Positions 1 to 11,520 of a stretch of DNA of 64,000 nt are shown here, piece after piece. This DNA is from Plantago elongata. Taxonomy: Eukaryota > Streptophyta > Magnoliopsida > Lamiales > Plantaginaceae. A program made the translations under genes and the position numbers. The stretch covers positions 1 through 64,000 of the forward strand of contig JAYMSP010000057.1 of assembly GCA_036897095.1 (NCBI GenBank). The letters run 5' to 3'. Each line of letters starts with the position of its first letter. Within the stretch, counting starts at the first letter, position 1. The notes below the pieces were generated by a model. The model did no database searches. It worked only from the letters and a program-made list of their open reading frames with translations, and was not told the DNA's origin.

Positions 1-630
1 TTAGGGGTAGACATAATGGCTTCTAAAGTATAGTATGTATAATATTTTAAACAAACTGATATATTTTATAAAACTTCTGATGTTTTTTTGTTGTAATTGT
101 ATTGTATGCTAGTTTATTTATTAATTTTATATCAAAGAACTTAATCATCCAATATAGCATTTATATTAATTTTAAGACATATATATCGGAGGTATGCGGG
201 TCTAGTTTAGTGCGGTCCTATTGATATGGTCAAATGGACATTGACCGGACATGAAATGTCAAATTCAAGATTATTGTTGGTAACACAGCGGCCTTGCGCA
301 CTTTCAGACATGATTTTCACTATTTGAACTCACCACAAAAGTTTTCTCCTGTTATAATACAAGCTTAACAGAGCTTTTATTTGTATCGATATAGGTCATT
401 CTTTAGATGACAACGATTATAGCTAATTAGGAATCGAGGAGGCAACTTAGTTCAAGCGTTATAGTATAATAATTGTAGTAAATCTCATATATATTCTAAA
501 GTCTCTACCATTCTCCCCCTATTGAGATAATTGACAAATTGTCAACATATTATTTTACTAAATTTTATTTTTTGGAGGTGATTGCCAATTCTAAATCTTC
601 ACTTGTAGAACATATCTTGGCCCCATTATC

Positions 631-1380
631 AGGGATGACAATGAGCCGAGCTTCTTGAGGCCTGGTCCAGGCATGACAATATTTCCATAGGCCCAGGCTC
701 ATGGCCCTGACCGGTCATGAGACTTGCGCCCAGGCACTAACCCATTATTAGTCAGGGCCGGGCTTCGACCGGACTTGAATATATATATATATATATACAT
801 ATAAAGTAAAAAAATTAATGATCAGAGCATAACATATACATATTAATCTGGTGCATTTATAAGAAACCACAATTCTTTGTTGCATCATCTTTTAATTCTT
901 TACTTTTTTTATAATATCTATCATTTTTTATTTTTCCAGTATACATATTATATATTGAAAGGCATAACCGTCAACAACACAATATATATAAAGAACGCAA
1001 ATGCTTTTCTTTTTCTACTCTCGAATCTTCCATTAAGCTACTTGGTTATGAACGCTTTAATATAAAACGATTTTACAAATAGACTACAATGTTCATATTA
1101 ATATTTTATATAAGTTATCTAGAGATAATTTCTTATTTTTATTAGTATACTCAATAATACTTATTTTTATTAGTACACCTAAATGTACTCACATTGTATG
1201 AATATAATATATTATACTATGAATGCATACATGTCGGGTCGGACTTATGAGAATTAGACCCATGCACGACCCATGAGTTACAATATCATGCCCCATGAGC
1301 CCTAATGGACTGATCAAAGCGGGCTTGACCAGGCTGAGCTCGCGTCCGATCCAGTTCGGGTGGCCCAAATGTCATTCCTA
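631..1380. mobile_element. Non-autonomous hAT-like DNA element
   Basis: The left end reads AGGGATGACAATGAGCC. The reverse complement of the right end reads TAGGAATGACATTTGGGCC, so the termini are inverted copies of each other. The flanks are CCATTATC (623-630) and CCATGATC (1381-1388), an 8-bp target duplication with one mismatch, which is the length expected for hAT transposons. The ends are rich in GGGCC-type motifs seen in many plant non-autonomous elements. I see no transposase; the small open frames inside are chance. The family assignment rests on the duplication length and is inference. Confidence 0.55.
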
Positions 1381-1616
1381 CCATGATCTCTTAGTCCTCA
1401 TGTCCTTGTCGACTCGTTTTCATGTGTCCCTCCAACCTCTAGGATTTACCGATTGGGATTACGCATCTCAACAATTTTGAAATTATTTGAATACTTTAAT
1501 TACTTCATTGGATTGCTCAAATGATAAAACTTGGTAGCTATTGTTTGTATTTATTGATACATTTCACTTGTTGACATGGATTAATTAAACTTATATAACG
1601 TTAAATACGATAATAT

Positions 1617-1693
1617 ATCTGACAAACTAGAGTGGTTCAACTTACTTTGTGTTACGCTAATAGATCTAACAAACTAGAGTGGTTCAACTTATT
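1617..1693. repeat. Short tandem duplication
   Basis: A 24-base stretch containing CAAACTAGAGTGGTTCAACT occurs at about 1621-1644 and again at about 1668-1691, a period of 47 bp. It lies in gene-free AT-rich DNA. Confidence 0.7.
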
Positions 1694-2620
1694 ATGTGTA
1701 GATGGTCGCAAGAATCATTAAACATGTCCAACTAATTTGAAGAATTTAGTTGGTTGATCGATCATGCCTAAATATTGGTAGCGTAATCATTGGAGGTCGT
1801 TCACATAAGTGGATGTAACTTATACAATCAAATAATTAGGCATACATGTTCATGCATATAATCAAGGTTAAATGAATGAATAGTCTAGTTGTCACAAATA
1901 CATTTTCAATTTCACATATTATTTGTACAATTTCACAATATCACACATGTGCTTCGTGCTTTTGTGTGAGTACGCAACCAGATAATTTTAACATGGGGCT
2001 TTGTGTGAAAATATGATTGTCTGCTATGCTCAAATTAGATTGTTAATGGGGTTGTAAATATATGTATTAAATGTAAATTATAATAACATTCTTCAATTTA
2101 ATTTAAGATTAATTAGTGGTTAAAATTTTAGTTTGACCCGGGAAAAAAATTAGCTTATTTAGAATGAAGTAATGCATATTCAAGCAAACCAATTATACGA
2201 GAAATAATTATTTGTCACAAAATATAAATTATTTTACTACATAAAAAAAAATCTTCAAATTTTATTATTTTGCGATCAACGGTCCTTCATTTTGACTACA
2301 AATTACCTTGAAAATATGGTAATAAATAACTCCATAAAAGTTCATAATAAAATTCTAATAATTAATTTTTAATTTTTATTAAATGATTAACTACTTTATA
2401 TTTTAAGAGTACTTTATAGTTAACATTAAAGATAGTTGATCGATTGCTACTCAAACTTATTAAATCAAATATAACTTTTACATGCATATATATATGAATG
2501 TGTTTCATAATTTTATCATAGATAAATGGATTCAAGTTAATATATTATGTTATTTAATGTATAAATATGAGTATATACGTTCTAAATTCATGTAATGTAC
2601 ATTCACAACCTTAAATTGTT

Positions 2621-2776
2621 ACGCTGCAACATGTGTTCATATCGCTGCAGCATTGTGTCGCCATCAGAAACTAAAGACGCTGCAACATTTGTTCATATCG
2701 TTGTAGCATTATTAGACGGAGAAATGTAAGAATAAGTTATTGATGTTGCAACATTCTTTCATATTGTTGTAGCATT
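2621..2776. repeat. Degenerate tandem repeat, three copies
   Basis: Three related 34-base blocks start at about 2621, 2677 and 2742. Each contains a GCTGCAACAT-like core, then TTCATATCG-like bases, then a G(C/T)AGCATT end. Each block is itself roughly palindromic (TGCAACAT ... TTGTAGCA). Its nature is unknown; no coding potential was seen. Confidence 0.65.
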
Positions 2777-3632
2777 ATACCCAGATTCAGATCTGTAACA
2801 ATTGCGGTCAGTGGCCGGAGCTGGTAGTGGTGAAGGTCGGTAATAGTGAGAATTTGAGCACACACCGGTACATTATATGTCATGAGATTATTGGAAAACT
2901 TTCATTAACCATAGTTATGTTTACAGTGGTGGTGGTCCGAGATGGTGGTGGTGGTGGTGGGCTGAGATGATTGGCGTCAGTGGTGGTTTGAGGGGAGATA
3001 ATTATTATTTGTTAATTTTTCATTTACTAAAAGTAATTACCTAAAAGATTCTAATTAATTGTTATTCTAGTTATTTGAATTATTAAAGAGTCTATAAATT
3101 AATTTTTAATTATTAGTTATTTCATTTGTCAAGTTTGAATGATGTACTAACGATAGTACAGTGCGACGTAGTACTGAGATTATCGAATCCCAACTTTAAT
3201 ACAACAAACTCCATGAACACATTGTTCTCAAAAGATATTGATGAATTTTGATGTTTATGGAGCTAGGGATAGTGTTTGAAGAGAATGATTGAATAATAAA
3301 ATGTGGAGTATAATTGATGATTTTGGGACTGGTATAGAATTTTAATTAAAAAATTAAATTAAATTAGGTTAATTTAATTATTTTTTAATTAAATTAAGTT
3401 CTATTTCAAACCGTCACTTTGACAATCTATGTCTATTACATTACCCCACCATAACGCTGACTAAATGTTGCTAATTATATTGTATATCGACTATATAGAA
3501 TTTTAGTGGTCGAACATGACAAATTTATGTTGAGTGCAAATAGAGCCCAAGAGGAGTCATAGAGGAAATATGTGAAGTACATGATTCATGATTGTATATT
3601 GAAGAAATAATCTTATCATGTATCTAAGGATG

Positions 3633-3750
3633 TGTTTTCTTCAATTGAAAATCAGTTTAGTCCAGTTCATCGCAGTTCAGTTCAGCTCGACTAAGTTATA
3701 ATTTATAACTTACTTCAATTCAGTTCAGTAAATCTCAGTTGAAGAGAACA
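3633..3750. mobile_element. MITE-like inverted-repeat element with CAGTTCAGTT core
   Basis: The left end TGTTTTCTTCAATTGAAAAT matches the reverse complement of the right end (TGTTCTCTTCAACTGAGATT). The interior is rich in CAGTTCAGTTCAG. A related element lies at about 38312-38478. Size and structure fit a miniature inverted-repeat element; superfamily not determined. Confidence 0.5.
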
Positions 3751-5385
3751 ATCTAACTTCTCTACCTTTTCCAAGTATTACAAGTTAAAAACCTTTTTAA
3801 CTAGGTAAATTATTGATCCAACCACAACTAAATACTTTAAAAGAGGTATTCAATTACAAAGAGAAATTAAAATCGACTGAATTCCTTAATTTAGGTCTCG
3901 CGTGACGAGGTCTCTCTATGTTTTAGGTTTGTTTCATTCCCTCGTTACGTTGTTATGTTATTTGTACGATATTTTCATTTTAATGAATAGTCGATGATCT
4001 TAACGAAAGTGAACTCGATGATTAGAATTAAATAAATTTGAATTAAAATCATATTTTGAGTATATCCAGACTAATCATTTATTACCTCCTCTTTTTAACT
4101 GAGGGGACCTCAATTTAAAGTTAGTTGGGCAGATTATACTCCAAAATTAGAGTACATCAAGATCAAGGTGCCAGGCTAATCCAAATTTGATACAATGGGC
4201 AACCAAACAAGACTCAGGAAGAGACTCCATTCAGTTCATATCCATATGTAAGCTCACAAAGAGCCAACTGTTCAAGCGGGGCCCATCTTACCAGGATGGC
4301 AGAAGAGAACGTTTTAAGTACAAAAGGACAAACTACCAAAATAGTGCCAACAGGCAACAACATCATATACGCCAAAAACAAATAATACCGTCCCGATCTC
4401 ATTTTCTCGTTTAAATTTAAATCTATTAATGTATAACAAAATCATATAGTACAACACTATACGCATACAAGTAATCCATCCATCCCGAGTTTTTCCTACA
4501 ATATTGGAAAATAAGTTATAATAAAAAATAAACAAAGTAAAAAATATGATAATAAAGTAAATTTTTTTTAAATAAAGTATGATAATTAATGAATAAAATA
4601 AAAGAGATAATGTTTAAATTAAGATAAATATTTTTCATTTAACTAGTTGAAAAGTTAGTTGGTAGCCGATTAATTTGTTAGTAGCTGATCAGGTATCATT
4701 TTTATCAACAATCTAATTTGGTTAGCTCCTCAAGTGCCAAATAACTTGTGTTGAGAAGCTGCACATTAACATAATTAGTTTTTTTTGGAGCTAAAAAACT
4801 AGTGGTAAACATAACCTAAATGAAGATGAAGAAATAAATTATAATGAAAGACGAGAAGATAAAGCTAAGACGGAGAGAGCATAAAACATATATCGAGTCC
4901 AGTAATGACTACTAAAATATAAATAAGTCAAATAACATAAAGTATAATGAGATACAATTCATAATCATTCGTATTATTAATAATAACATTAAATATGTAG
5001 GGACTGATTGGTAAAAAATTTGAATGGACCTTTATATTGAAATTGAATTTTTTTATATAAAATGTTCGATTTGATGGGAGAGATGTCCACTCCAACGATA
5101 TAACAAATAGGGACCTAAACATTTTAATTTGTAATGTTGAAGATTTTATTAATAATCTAATCTATCTCTATATAATTTATATAGAAACCGTGTTTGAAAA
5201 CATTACTATATAATCAAATAAAATATAGTATTAATATTCCAGAAATTAAGAATTTAAGTTGATGATGGCATTAATATGATGGTGCTGGTGGTTGATGGTG
5301 AGTGTCTTTATTGCAATACTAGTAATTTAATTCCACTGTATCACCATCTTGTAAATATAATTTGTAGCTGTACTCTACAGTCCTA
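3751..5385. other. Intergenic / upstream region of the NF-YA gene
   Basis: AT-rich DNA with no supported gene. A TATA-like stretch (CTATATAATTTATATAG) lies near 5167-5185, and pyrimidine- and GAGA-rich sequence from about 5380 onward probably marks the transcribed leader. The promoter assignment is inference. Confidence 0.35.
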
Positions 5386-5389
5386 TACT

Positions 5390-5691
5390 CCTACTACTAC
5401 CTTTTAGAGAGAGAAACTGAGAGTGAGTATTAATCAATCAAGAATCGTGGTGATGAGAGAGAATCTCTTTCTTCTCTACTTTCTCTCTTCTTATAGTGAG
5501 AGAGACTAATTTTGTGTGTTGTATTGTGTCTGTGTTTGTGTTTGTGTTTGTGTGTATATATAGAAAAAGGAATAGTTTTAGTTTTAGAGAGTCAGTTTAG
5601 TTTGAAGGGAGAAAGAAGGGGACATGCCCAATTTCATCCCAACAGTTGTGTTCATTGTTCCTCTTACTCTTGGCAGCAGCAGATCCCAAAG
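5390..5691 (+). other. Probable 5' UTR exon of the NF-YA gene, with an upstream ORF
   Basis: A GAGA- and CT-rich leader precedes a possible donor, AAAG|GTGTCT, at 5691/5692. An ATG at 5624 opens a frame beginning MPNFIPTVVF that is free of stops up to that donor. NF-YA genes commonly have a leader intron, and upstream ORFs have been reported in them (the Medicago MtHAP2-1 case). The extent of the exon and whether the uORF is translated are inference; transcript data would settle both. Confidence 0.35.
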
Positions 5692-5847
5692 GTGTCTTTG
5701 TCTCTCTATCCATATCCATTTCTTTCCTCTTTTACTTATAATCATCTCATTAACTATAAATATTATTAATCTACATGCTGTTTTTGCTTCCCTTTCCTGC
5801 TTCTTGTTTGAATCATTCTGAGTCTGGTTTTGAATTTGATTATGTGT

Positions 5848-6520
5848 TGGTTTGGTGGATTTTGGTCCGGATTCTTGAATGCATGTGACTTTTTGTGTTT
5901 CCTACTGATTCTTGATAAGAACAAGAAGAAGAAGAATAATTCAGTGAAGTTGTTGACTTGTTTGCTAGTCCAAATGGTGATTTTTTCATTCTGGGAATTT
6001 TCATTTCATTCAATCTATGGCATATGGGTACAATACAACTGATTCTGGGATATTTAGTACCTAATGGAATGGTAAGGGGTGTATTAGTTTGGTTATTGAT
6101 GGATTTTGGTCCGGATTCTTGATTGCATGTGCCTTATTGTGTTTCCTGTTTGGCATAGAATGGAGTTGAATTCTCCAATTCCGGTTGCGTTTTTATGTAA
6201 AAAAAACACACAAAAATTCAATTCGAATTGAGAGAATTCAACTGCATTTTTATGCCAAACAGCCAGTCAATTCTTGATAATAATAATAATAAGAAGAATT
6301 CTGTAAAGTTGTTGACTTTCTTGTTTGCTAGTCCAAGTGTTGGTTTTTTCTATCTGGGATTTTGCCCTACTTGTTCCAGAGTCTTGCTTTTTTTCTTTTC
6401 TTTAAATCTTCAGTTTGATAATTGTGATTTTCTACAATCCATGGCATATGGGAGGTACAGTACAACTGATTCTGGGATATCTAGTACCTAATGAATGGTA
6501 AAAGGTTTATTAGTTTGGTT
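5848..6520. repeat. Tandem duplication inside the NF-YA leader intron
   Basis: The block beginning GGATTTTGGTCCGGATTCTT at about 5857 recurs at about 6101. Later landmarks recur in the same order, including AAGTTGTTGACTT, TTGCTAGTCCAA, GGCATATGGG and ACAACTGATTCTGGGATAT. The second unit is longer because of a palindromic MITE (6148-6260) and extra sequence near 6360-6420. A third partial start follows at about 6510. It is noncoding. Confidence 0.75.
6148..6260. mobile_element. Small palindromic MITE (GTTTGGCAT termini)
   Basis: The element starts GTTTGGCATAGAATGGAGTT and ends with the near-perfect inverted complement ACTGCATTTTTATGCCAAAC. It is absent from the first copy of the surrounding tandem duplication, so it inserted after the duplication or only in one copy. 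A target-site duplication is not clear. The termini resemble hAT-type MITEs. Confidence 0.6.
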
Positions 6521-7668
6521 ATTGATGGATTTGTGATTGTGAGGGAGAAAAACTGAAGTGGTTAAGATTCCTTTCCTCTTATGAATTTAAAGAAATGAAC
6601 CACATTATAAGCCAGAAGAAGGACCATTCTTGAGTAGGTAATCTGTAATCAGTTCTTGTTAGGTGACTTCTTTTCTTTAATTGCATGCTAGCCTAGTGGA
6701 AAGCCCAACAACTTATGTACCCTCTTTCTAATGATAAACAATCTTCTTGTAGTTAGTTTGGGGTTTATATTGAAAAGTGGTTTTATGTTTGATTGTGTTC
6801 TTCTGCTTGGTGCTATTAAAGGTAAACATAGATGATAGATTGATCATGGATGTCTTTGTTCTTCCTCTCGTATATTTATATATTGCCTCTGATGTTGAAA
6901 ATACATGGATCGAGATACAAGCTCGATTTATTATGTGTGACATTGAAGTACAATTGAACAGTGTTCGGATATGTTTTTTGTGCATATGAAGGGCATACAA
7001 ACCTTTCCTGCATTCTTTTTAATTATTTTTTTTGAAATTTTGTGTTTCATTAGTTGATACAGGATGTAAGAGCCATGTTTGCAACATTTCTGAAGTTGAT
7101 GAATACTATAGTTCGATATGTACATGCTGCGTAGTAGATTATTATTCCATGAATTGTTCATTTATTTATCATGTATTCAGTGAATGGAATAAACTTTATT
7201 GCTTATTGATCTTTGGTTTTACATGAAGAGTCAATCTATGCAGTAATTGTGAACCTAGATTTCTATATTAGTGTCATATGCAACACATGAAAAACTATAT
7301 GGGCTACGTACCAATTGTTTTTGGTCTACGAAATATTTTAGGATCTATATGCATCTATATATGAGCTTGCTAAGAATCTTAAAGCGGAGAAAGGGTGAAT
7401 AGGGTGTACTAAATATACGTCAACCTAGATGAATCAGAATTAATGTGTTCTCTTCACTGTTTCCAAGGAAACACAGTATCTTCTCTGACGTACTCGTTCA
7501 AATGAATTTGTGAACAATCAAGCTCAAAGTTTAAAATTCAGTCATAATCTTTCTTTTGTTCGAATTTTTATGACAATCTCTTTTCTTTCTTCTTTTTTGC
7601 AGAAACTATCCAAAAGTGTAAGTATTTAGGTGGAATACTCTTAAGTTTACTACTACTTTACAAAAGTG

Positions 7669-10587
7669 ATGCATCTAGATTTGCAACTACAAGATCAACA
7701 CTCTTCCCCAACCGAATCAACCACCAGCAGGTCTCATATGGAATTGGCTCCTATGGGGAAGGCTAGTTCCCAAGACCAGTGCGCTTCATCAGGTTCTGGT
7801 AATCACGCATCAAACTACCCAACCAGTTGGCTTGATATTGTAGTATTGATTAAATGTGTCCCGTGGATTCATTTGTGAAGACAACTTACACTGTTACTGA
7901 CCTCATCTAAATTGACTCTCCACCATCCAATTTTGGCGCTTTATGCTCTACCAAAGAGACTATTTTTGTATGCTGAACACCATAGACTAACTTCTCTAGA
8001 ATCTCCAACTTTGGCGCCAATATGGCAGTTTTATTCATTTGTTTATTTTTCCAGATAATTTATATCAAATACAAACGATAAGAGATAATCCGAACTCTGA
8101 CAATTCAGCAAGGTTCCATTTGTTAGTACATTCAATTATGTCCACTATCCAGTACACCATTTACAGAATTGGACTCATGACCTATTGCAATGCAAGTCTA
8201 AAGTCTTTTGAGTGTCCACTATCCATTACACCTCATATAGTTAAGGGAAAATTTAGGTGTTTTTAACCAAGTTTTTTTGGTTTAAGCTGTAAACCAAAAA
8301 TTCATGATGACTCAGTTTCACCAACTAGCTAGGTGAAATTTCCACTCTTCTTTCTTCTTCTTCCTCCTATTTTTTTTTCCTTTATAGTCATAGTAGTTCA
8401 TAATTAGTTATCCAGCATGGATGTACACTATGAGTTCATACTGTAGCGAAACTGTAGGATAATTACGAGAAGTTGGGTTTATGGTTCAATGAAGTTTAGA
8501 TGTTTCTTTTCTAGTTTATGGTGAAATGAAACTTCTTTCTTTTCGTTGATCCAGTACATGACGAAGCGAAGACCGAGCCACAGATTAAGCCTGCTATGTA
8601 TGTGTGCAATCCAGAGTTGTCAATGAATGTCACCCAACCTGAAATGAGCCAACCTATGGTAATTAAGTCGGATTATTAAGAATTTTCACCTGATACTGAT
8701 ATTTAATTGGCAATACGTGTTGGCCTCAGGTACAGACCGTGCAGTATCCATATGGTTACCCTGACCCCTACCTGGGTGGATTATTCACTTATGGACCTCA
8801 TGCAATGGTGAGCATCACTATTGCACCATTTTCATGTTAATGGCATGATGTTTTCTTTTCAACTGGAATTACTGTCTATCATATGTAACGACCTAAACGC
8901 TTTTATTACCTGTTTTTCACCTGCAGTTTCAGCCCCAGGTAATGGGTGCAGGGGCTGGCCGGGTTGCTTTACCTGCAGATCTTCCTGAGGACGGCCCTAT
9001 ATTTGTGAATGCAAAGCAATATCATGGAATACTCAGAAGGAGACAAACACGTGCTAGGCTTGAGGCTCAAAACAAGCTCGTTAAGAACAGGAGGGTAAGT
9101 AATTGCTTGAACCTCTTGGTCAACTGATGTTATGCTTGGTGAGTATTTGTAAAAATTGATTATAGCTTCTAACATAATAAAATTATATGTTAGAATCAGC
9201 TTTAAAGAATCGCCTACCTTCTGATTCTTCCAATTCATCTGCTTACATTGTTTTTAACACCATTTGCAAACACATTTCGATTCATTTAAAAGCTAATATT
9301 ACCTGATTCTGCTTCATTTAATCAAATCTCAACAAATAGTAAGTTTTTGCAAATAGGAACTTACTGTCATCATCTTACTCAGACTTTCTGATACTAAAGA
9401 AAAAGAATGGAAGGGGCTTCATTTTTTTTTATTGAAACGGCTAAAGGTGACTCGAACCCCCAACCTATTGGTTGGATGAGCTGCACTTCGCTGTCAATGA
9501 AAGGGGCTTCATGTTTTCCATTCCTACTTATTAGGTTTTTGCCTTTTGTAAGGTCCCATTTTTTTCCTGGTTCAAACTTCCAAATTCTATTTTTTGACAG
9601 AATGCACCTAGATCCCAAATAAAAAGAGAAGTTACCTTCAAAATTGTGCACTCTTGGGCTTTATGATTAGCTGTCTGATTGTCTCCCTTGTGTGAAGGGT
9701 ATGTTTTTATGTCGAGCAAGAAATGATTTCTACTCCCTCCATACTGAATACACATTTGGGTTGACGGGTCACGTGTAGTGTTTATTGAAAAATTAAAATA
9801 AATAATAAACAAGAGAATGTGGCAAAAGTGGTACTTTCAGTGGGAAAATAAATGTGTAATTTGTGTGTTAAGTTATTTTCTGTACGGTGTGGGGTGAATT
9901 TCTTTCTTTCTTTCTTAATAATGTATTATGTTCTGTTGGACAGTTGAAAATAACAAACGTATTAAGTTTTGTGGGATGGAGGTAGGTATTAAAATGAAAA
10001 AAAAAATCCTAACAAATCTAGGCATGCTTTAAAAATGGTGCATTTCCAAGTAAAAAATGAGCCCAAGGGTTCTAACTATTTTGGCTGCAATTCAAGTGTT
10101 CAGACCTAGTATTTGCCTATTTGGTGTGCATTGCAGAGGGTAATGTCCCCAAGAACCTGCATATTGTTAATGTTAGTAATGCTTAATCTAGTATAACTGA
10201 GAGTAAGCATCTACTAATATGATGCCTTGTATCAATTCAATAATGCAGCCCTACCTGCACGAGTCTCGGCATCAGCATGCACTAAATCGAGTTAGAGGCA
10301 CCGGTGGGCGTTTCTTAAGCACCAAGAAGAGACAGCACTCTGGCTCAAATCCAGCTTCGAGCTCGCAAGACGCACTGGATGAATATCACTTCAATCAGCA
10401 CGAAAGCATGCTGCACTCCAACCATCATCAGTATGAAAATCACCATCATGGCTCTTCCTCTACTACTGAAGGCATATCAGTTTCTAGTGCTGATGCCGGT
10501 TTCCAGCACATGGTCCTGTCCATGCAGGGCGGTGGAGGCCTCGTGTACAATGGGACACGTCATTATGCATCCTCAACTGTCCGGTGA
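7669..10587 (+). CDS. NF-YA: Nuclear transcription factor Y subunit A (NF-YA / HAP2)
   Basis: DNA-contacting subunit of the trimeric CCAAT-binding factor. It joins an NF-YB/NF-YC dimer in the nucleus. Five coding exons: 7669-7798, 8555-8658, 8730-8807, 8927-9094 and 10249-10587, all with GT-AG borders and an open frame, giving 272 aa. The NF-YB/C-binding helix ([14 protein letters not shown], about residues 131-144) is in exon 4. The CCAAT-contacting segment ([20 protein letters not shown]) opens exon 5. A glutamine-rich start and a histidine/serine-rich tail flank the core. The start is the first ATG after an in-frame stop at 7627-7629 in the same exon. The leader carries a long intron (about 5692-7602), and a miR169-like site follows the stop. 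Intron 4 (9095-10248) holds a SINE and a Stowaway-like MITE. The family is certain; the paralogue (A3/A5/A8-like by its N-terminal part) is not. Confidence 0.94.
9411..9512 (-). mobile_element. tRNA-derived SINE with 12-bp target duplication
   Basis: The body is 9423-9500 on the minus strand. It holds an A-box-like GCAGCTCATCC, then a B-box GGTTCGAGTC, then AGCCGTTTCAAT and a run of A. AAGGGGCTTCAT stands perfectly on both sides (9411-9422 and 9501-9512), with the A tail abutting one copy, which is classic evidence for retroposition. The unit is only about 78 bp. Related copies are at 41504-41595 and about 37645-37710. It lies in intron 4 of the NF-YA gene. Confidence 0.8.
9731..9984. mobile_element. 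Stowaway-like MITE (Tc1/mariner type)
   Basis: The left end is TA followed by CTCCCTCCATACTGAATACA. The right end is GTTTTGTGGGATGGAGGTA. The terminal CTCCCTCC-type repeat next to TA dinucleotides is typical of Stowaway elements. The length of about 250 bp fits. It is in NF-YA intron 4. Confidence 0.75.
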
Positions 10588-11360
10588 GGAGCACAAAACC
10601 TCTCTTTCACCGGGCTGGCAATTCATCCTTGGCTTTGTTACTATGGCTCTCTTGCAGTTTCTGTTCCATCTTGATTCTTGAATATAACATTTGTTGTTTT
10701 TAACTAAATGCCCATGACATTACTTTTGTTAAATCCTATTCCTAATTCCTACTTGGAACTTAATGTTGGGATAATTTCAAGATTGGGGTTTTAGTATTTC
10801 ATATTCTGGAATCAACTTACTTGTCTATCTGGAGTTATTTTAACTGTATTTTCATTTGTTTTGGGATAGGGTTGTTATTTTAACTTATGCCCTAGCATAT
10901 GATAAATTGTAATGTTGATCAATCGTCAATATGTTAATTCATCTTGCAGGTCATTAGTTAAACAACCATCCTCTCCATAAATCTCAGAACTTCCCTATAA
11001 ACGTAGCTCTTGAGAGATACACATGCACATCAAATATACCATGATTACAATTAAAGATGTTAATTTCATGTTCTGATAAAATAATCTATCACAAAAGAAA
11101 ATTGTTTGCTAACATATGATCAACCTTTGCATTAAATTTCAAGAGGCTAAATTTGAGTTACATTTCAAGTTCTCTATATTGATTGATCTTTGACTTTACA
11201 AAGTGGTTATATTCGACAACACTAAAGAGCTGAAAGACGCACACGAAGCCAAGATTACCGTGGATGTGTGTGGGCACACACCTTAATATGTGGTAACCTA
11301 AGAGTTTCTGAGAGTTATGAGAAACCCGCATATTGTAGAATTGATCAAATTGAAGACATG
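10588..11360 (+). other. NF-YA 3' UTR and downstream spacer
   Basis: The region after the stop holds the miR169-like site, then AT-rich sequence. A CTTGCAG|GTC acceptor-like site near 10943-10950 may end a 3' UTR intron. No other gene was seen before the copia LTR at 11361. The transcript end is not determinable by eye. Confidence 0.4.
10615..10635 (+). promoter_or_regulatory. miR169-type target site in the NF-YA 3' UTR
   Basis: The 21-mer begins CTGGCAATTCATCC and ends TTGGCTT. Its reverse complement differs from the canonical miR169 sequence, as I remember it, at three positions (1, 14 and 20), with an unbroken match over positions 2-13. It sits 28 nt after the NF-YA stop codon, where miR169 sites of plant NF-YA genes are known to lie. 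Post-transcriptional silencing by miR169, relieved under drought or nutrient change, is established for the family and inferred here. Confidence 0.85.
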
Positions 11361-11520
11361 TGTATTGAACGAAGAAAAGTGTTTACAAACTCTGTTAATT
11401 CTCCAGATTATAGAGAGAATTAACTAACTGAACAAGTTATAAAACTAACTAATGAGCAAAGCTATTTATAGATAAAAGACTATTCTATTCTATCATAATT
11501 AGGAATAAGTTATATAGTCA
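11361..11520 (-). repeat. 3' LTR of the copia fossil
   Basis: A 160-bp repeat that starts TGACTATATAAC and ends GTTCAATACA in element orientation. Its partner is 15752-15911. Confidence 0.88.

Larger units (their letters stand above)
1389..3632. other. Intergenic AT-rich DNA
   Basis: Apart from the small repeats listed separately and a GGTGGT-rich patch at about 2925-2965, I see no gene, RNA gene or clear element in this stretch. Confidence 0.6.
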
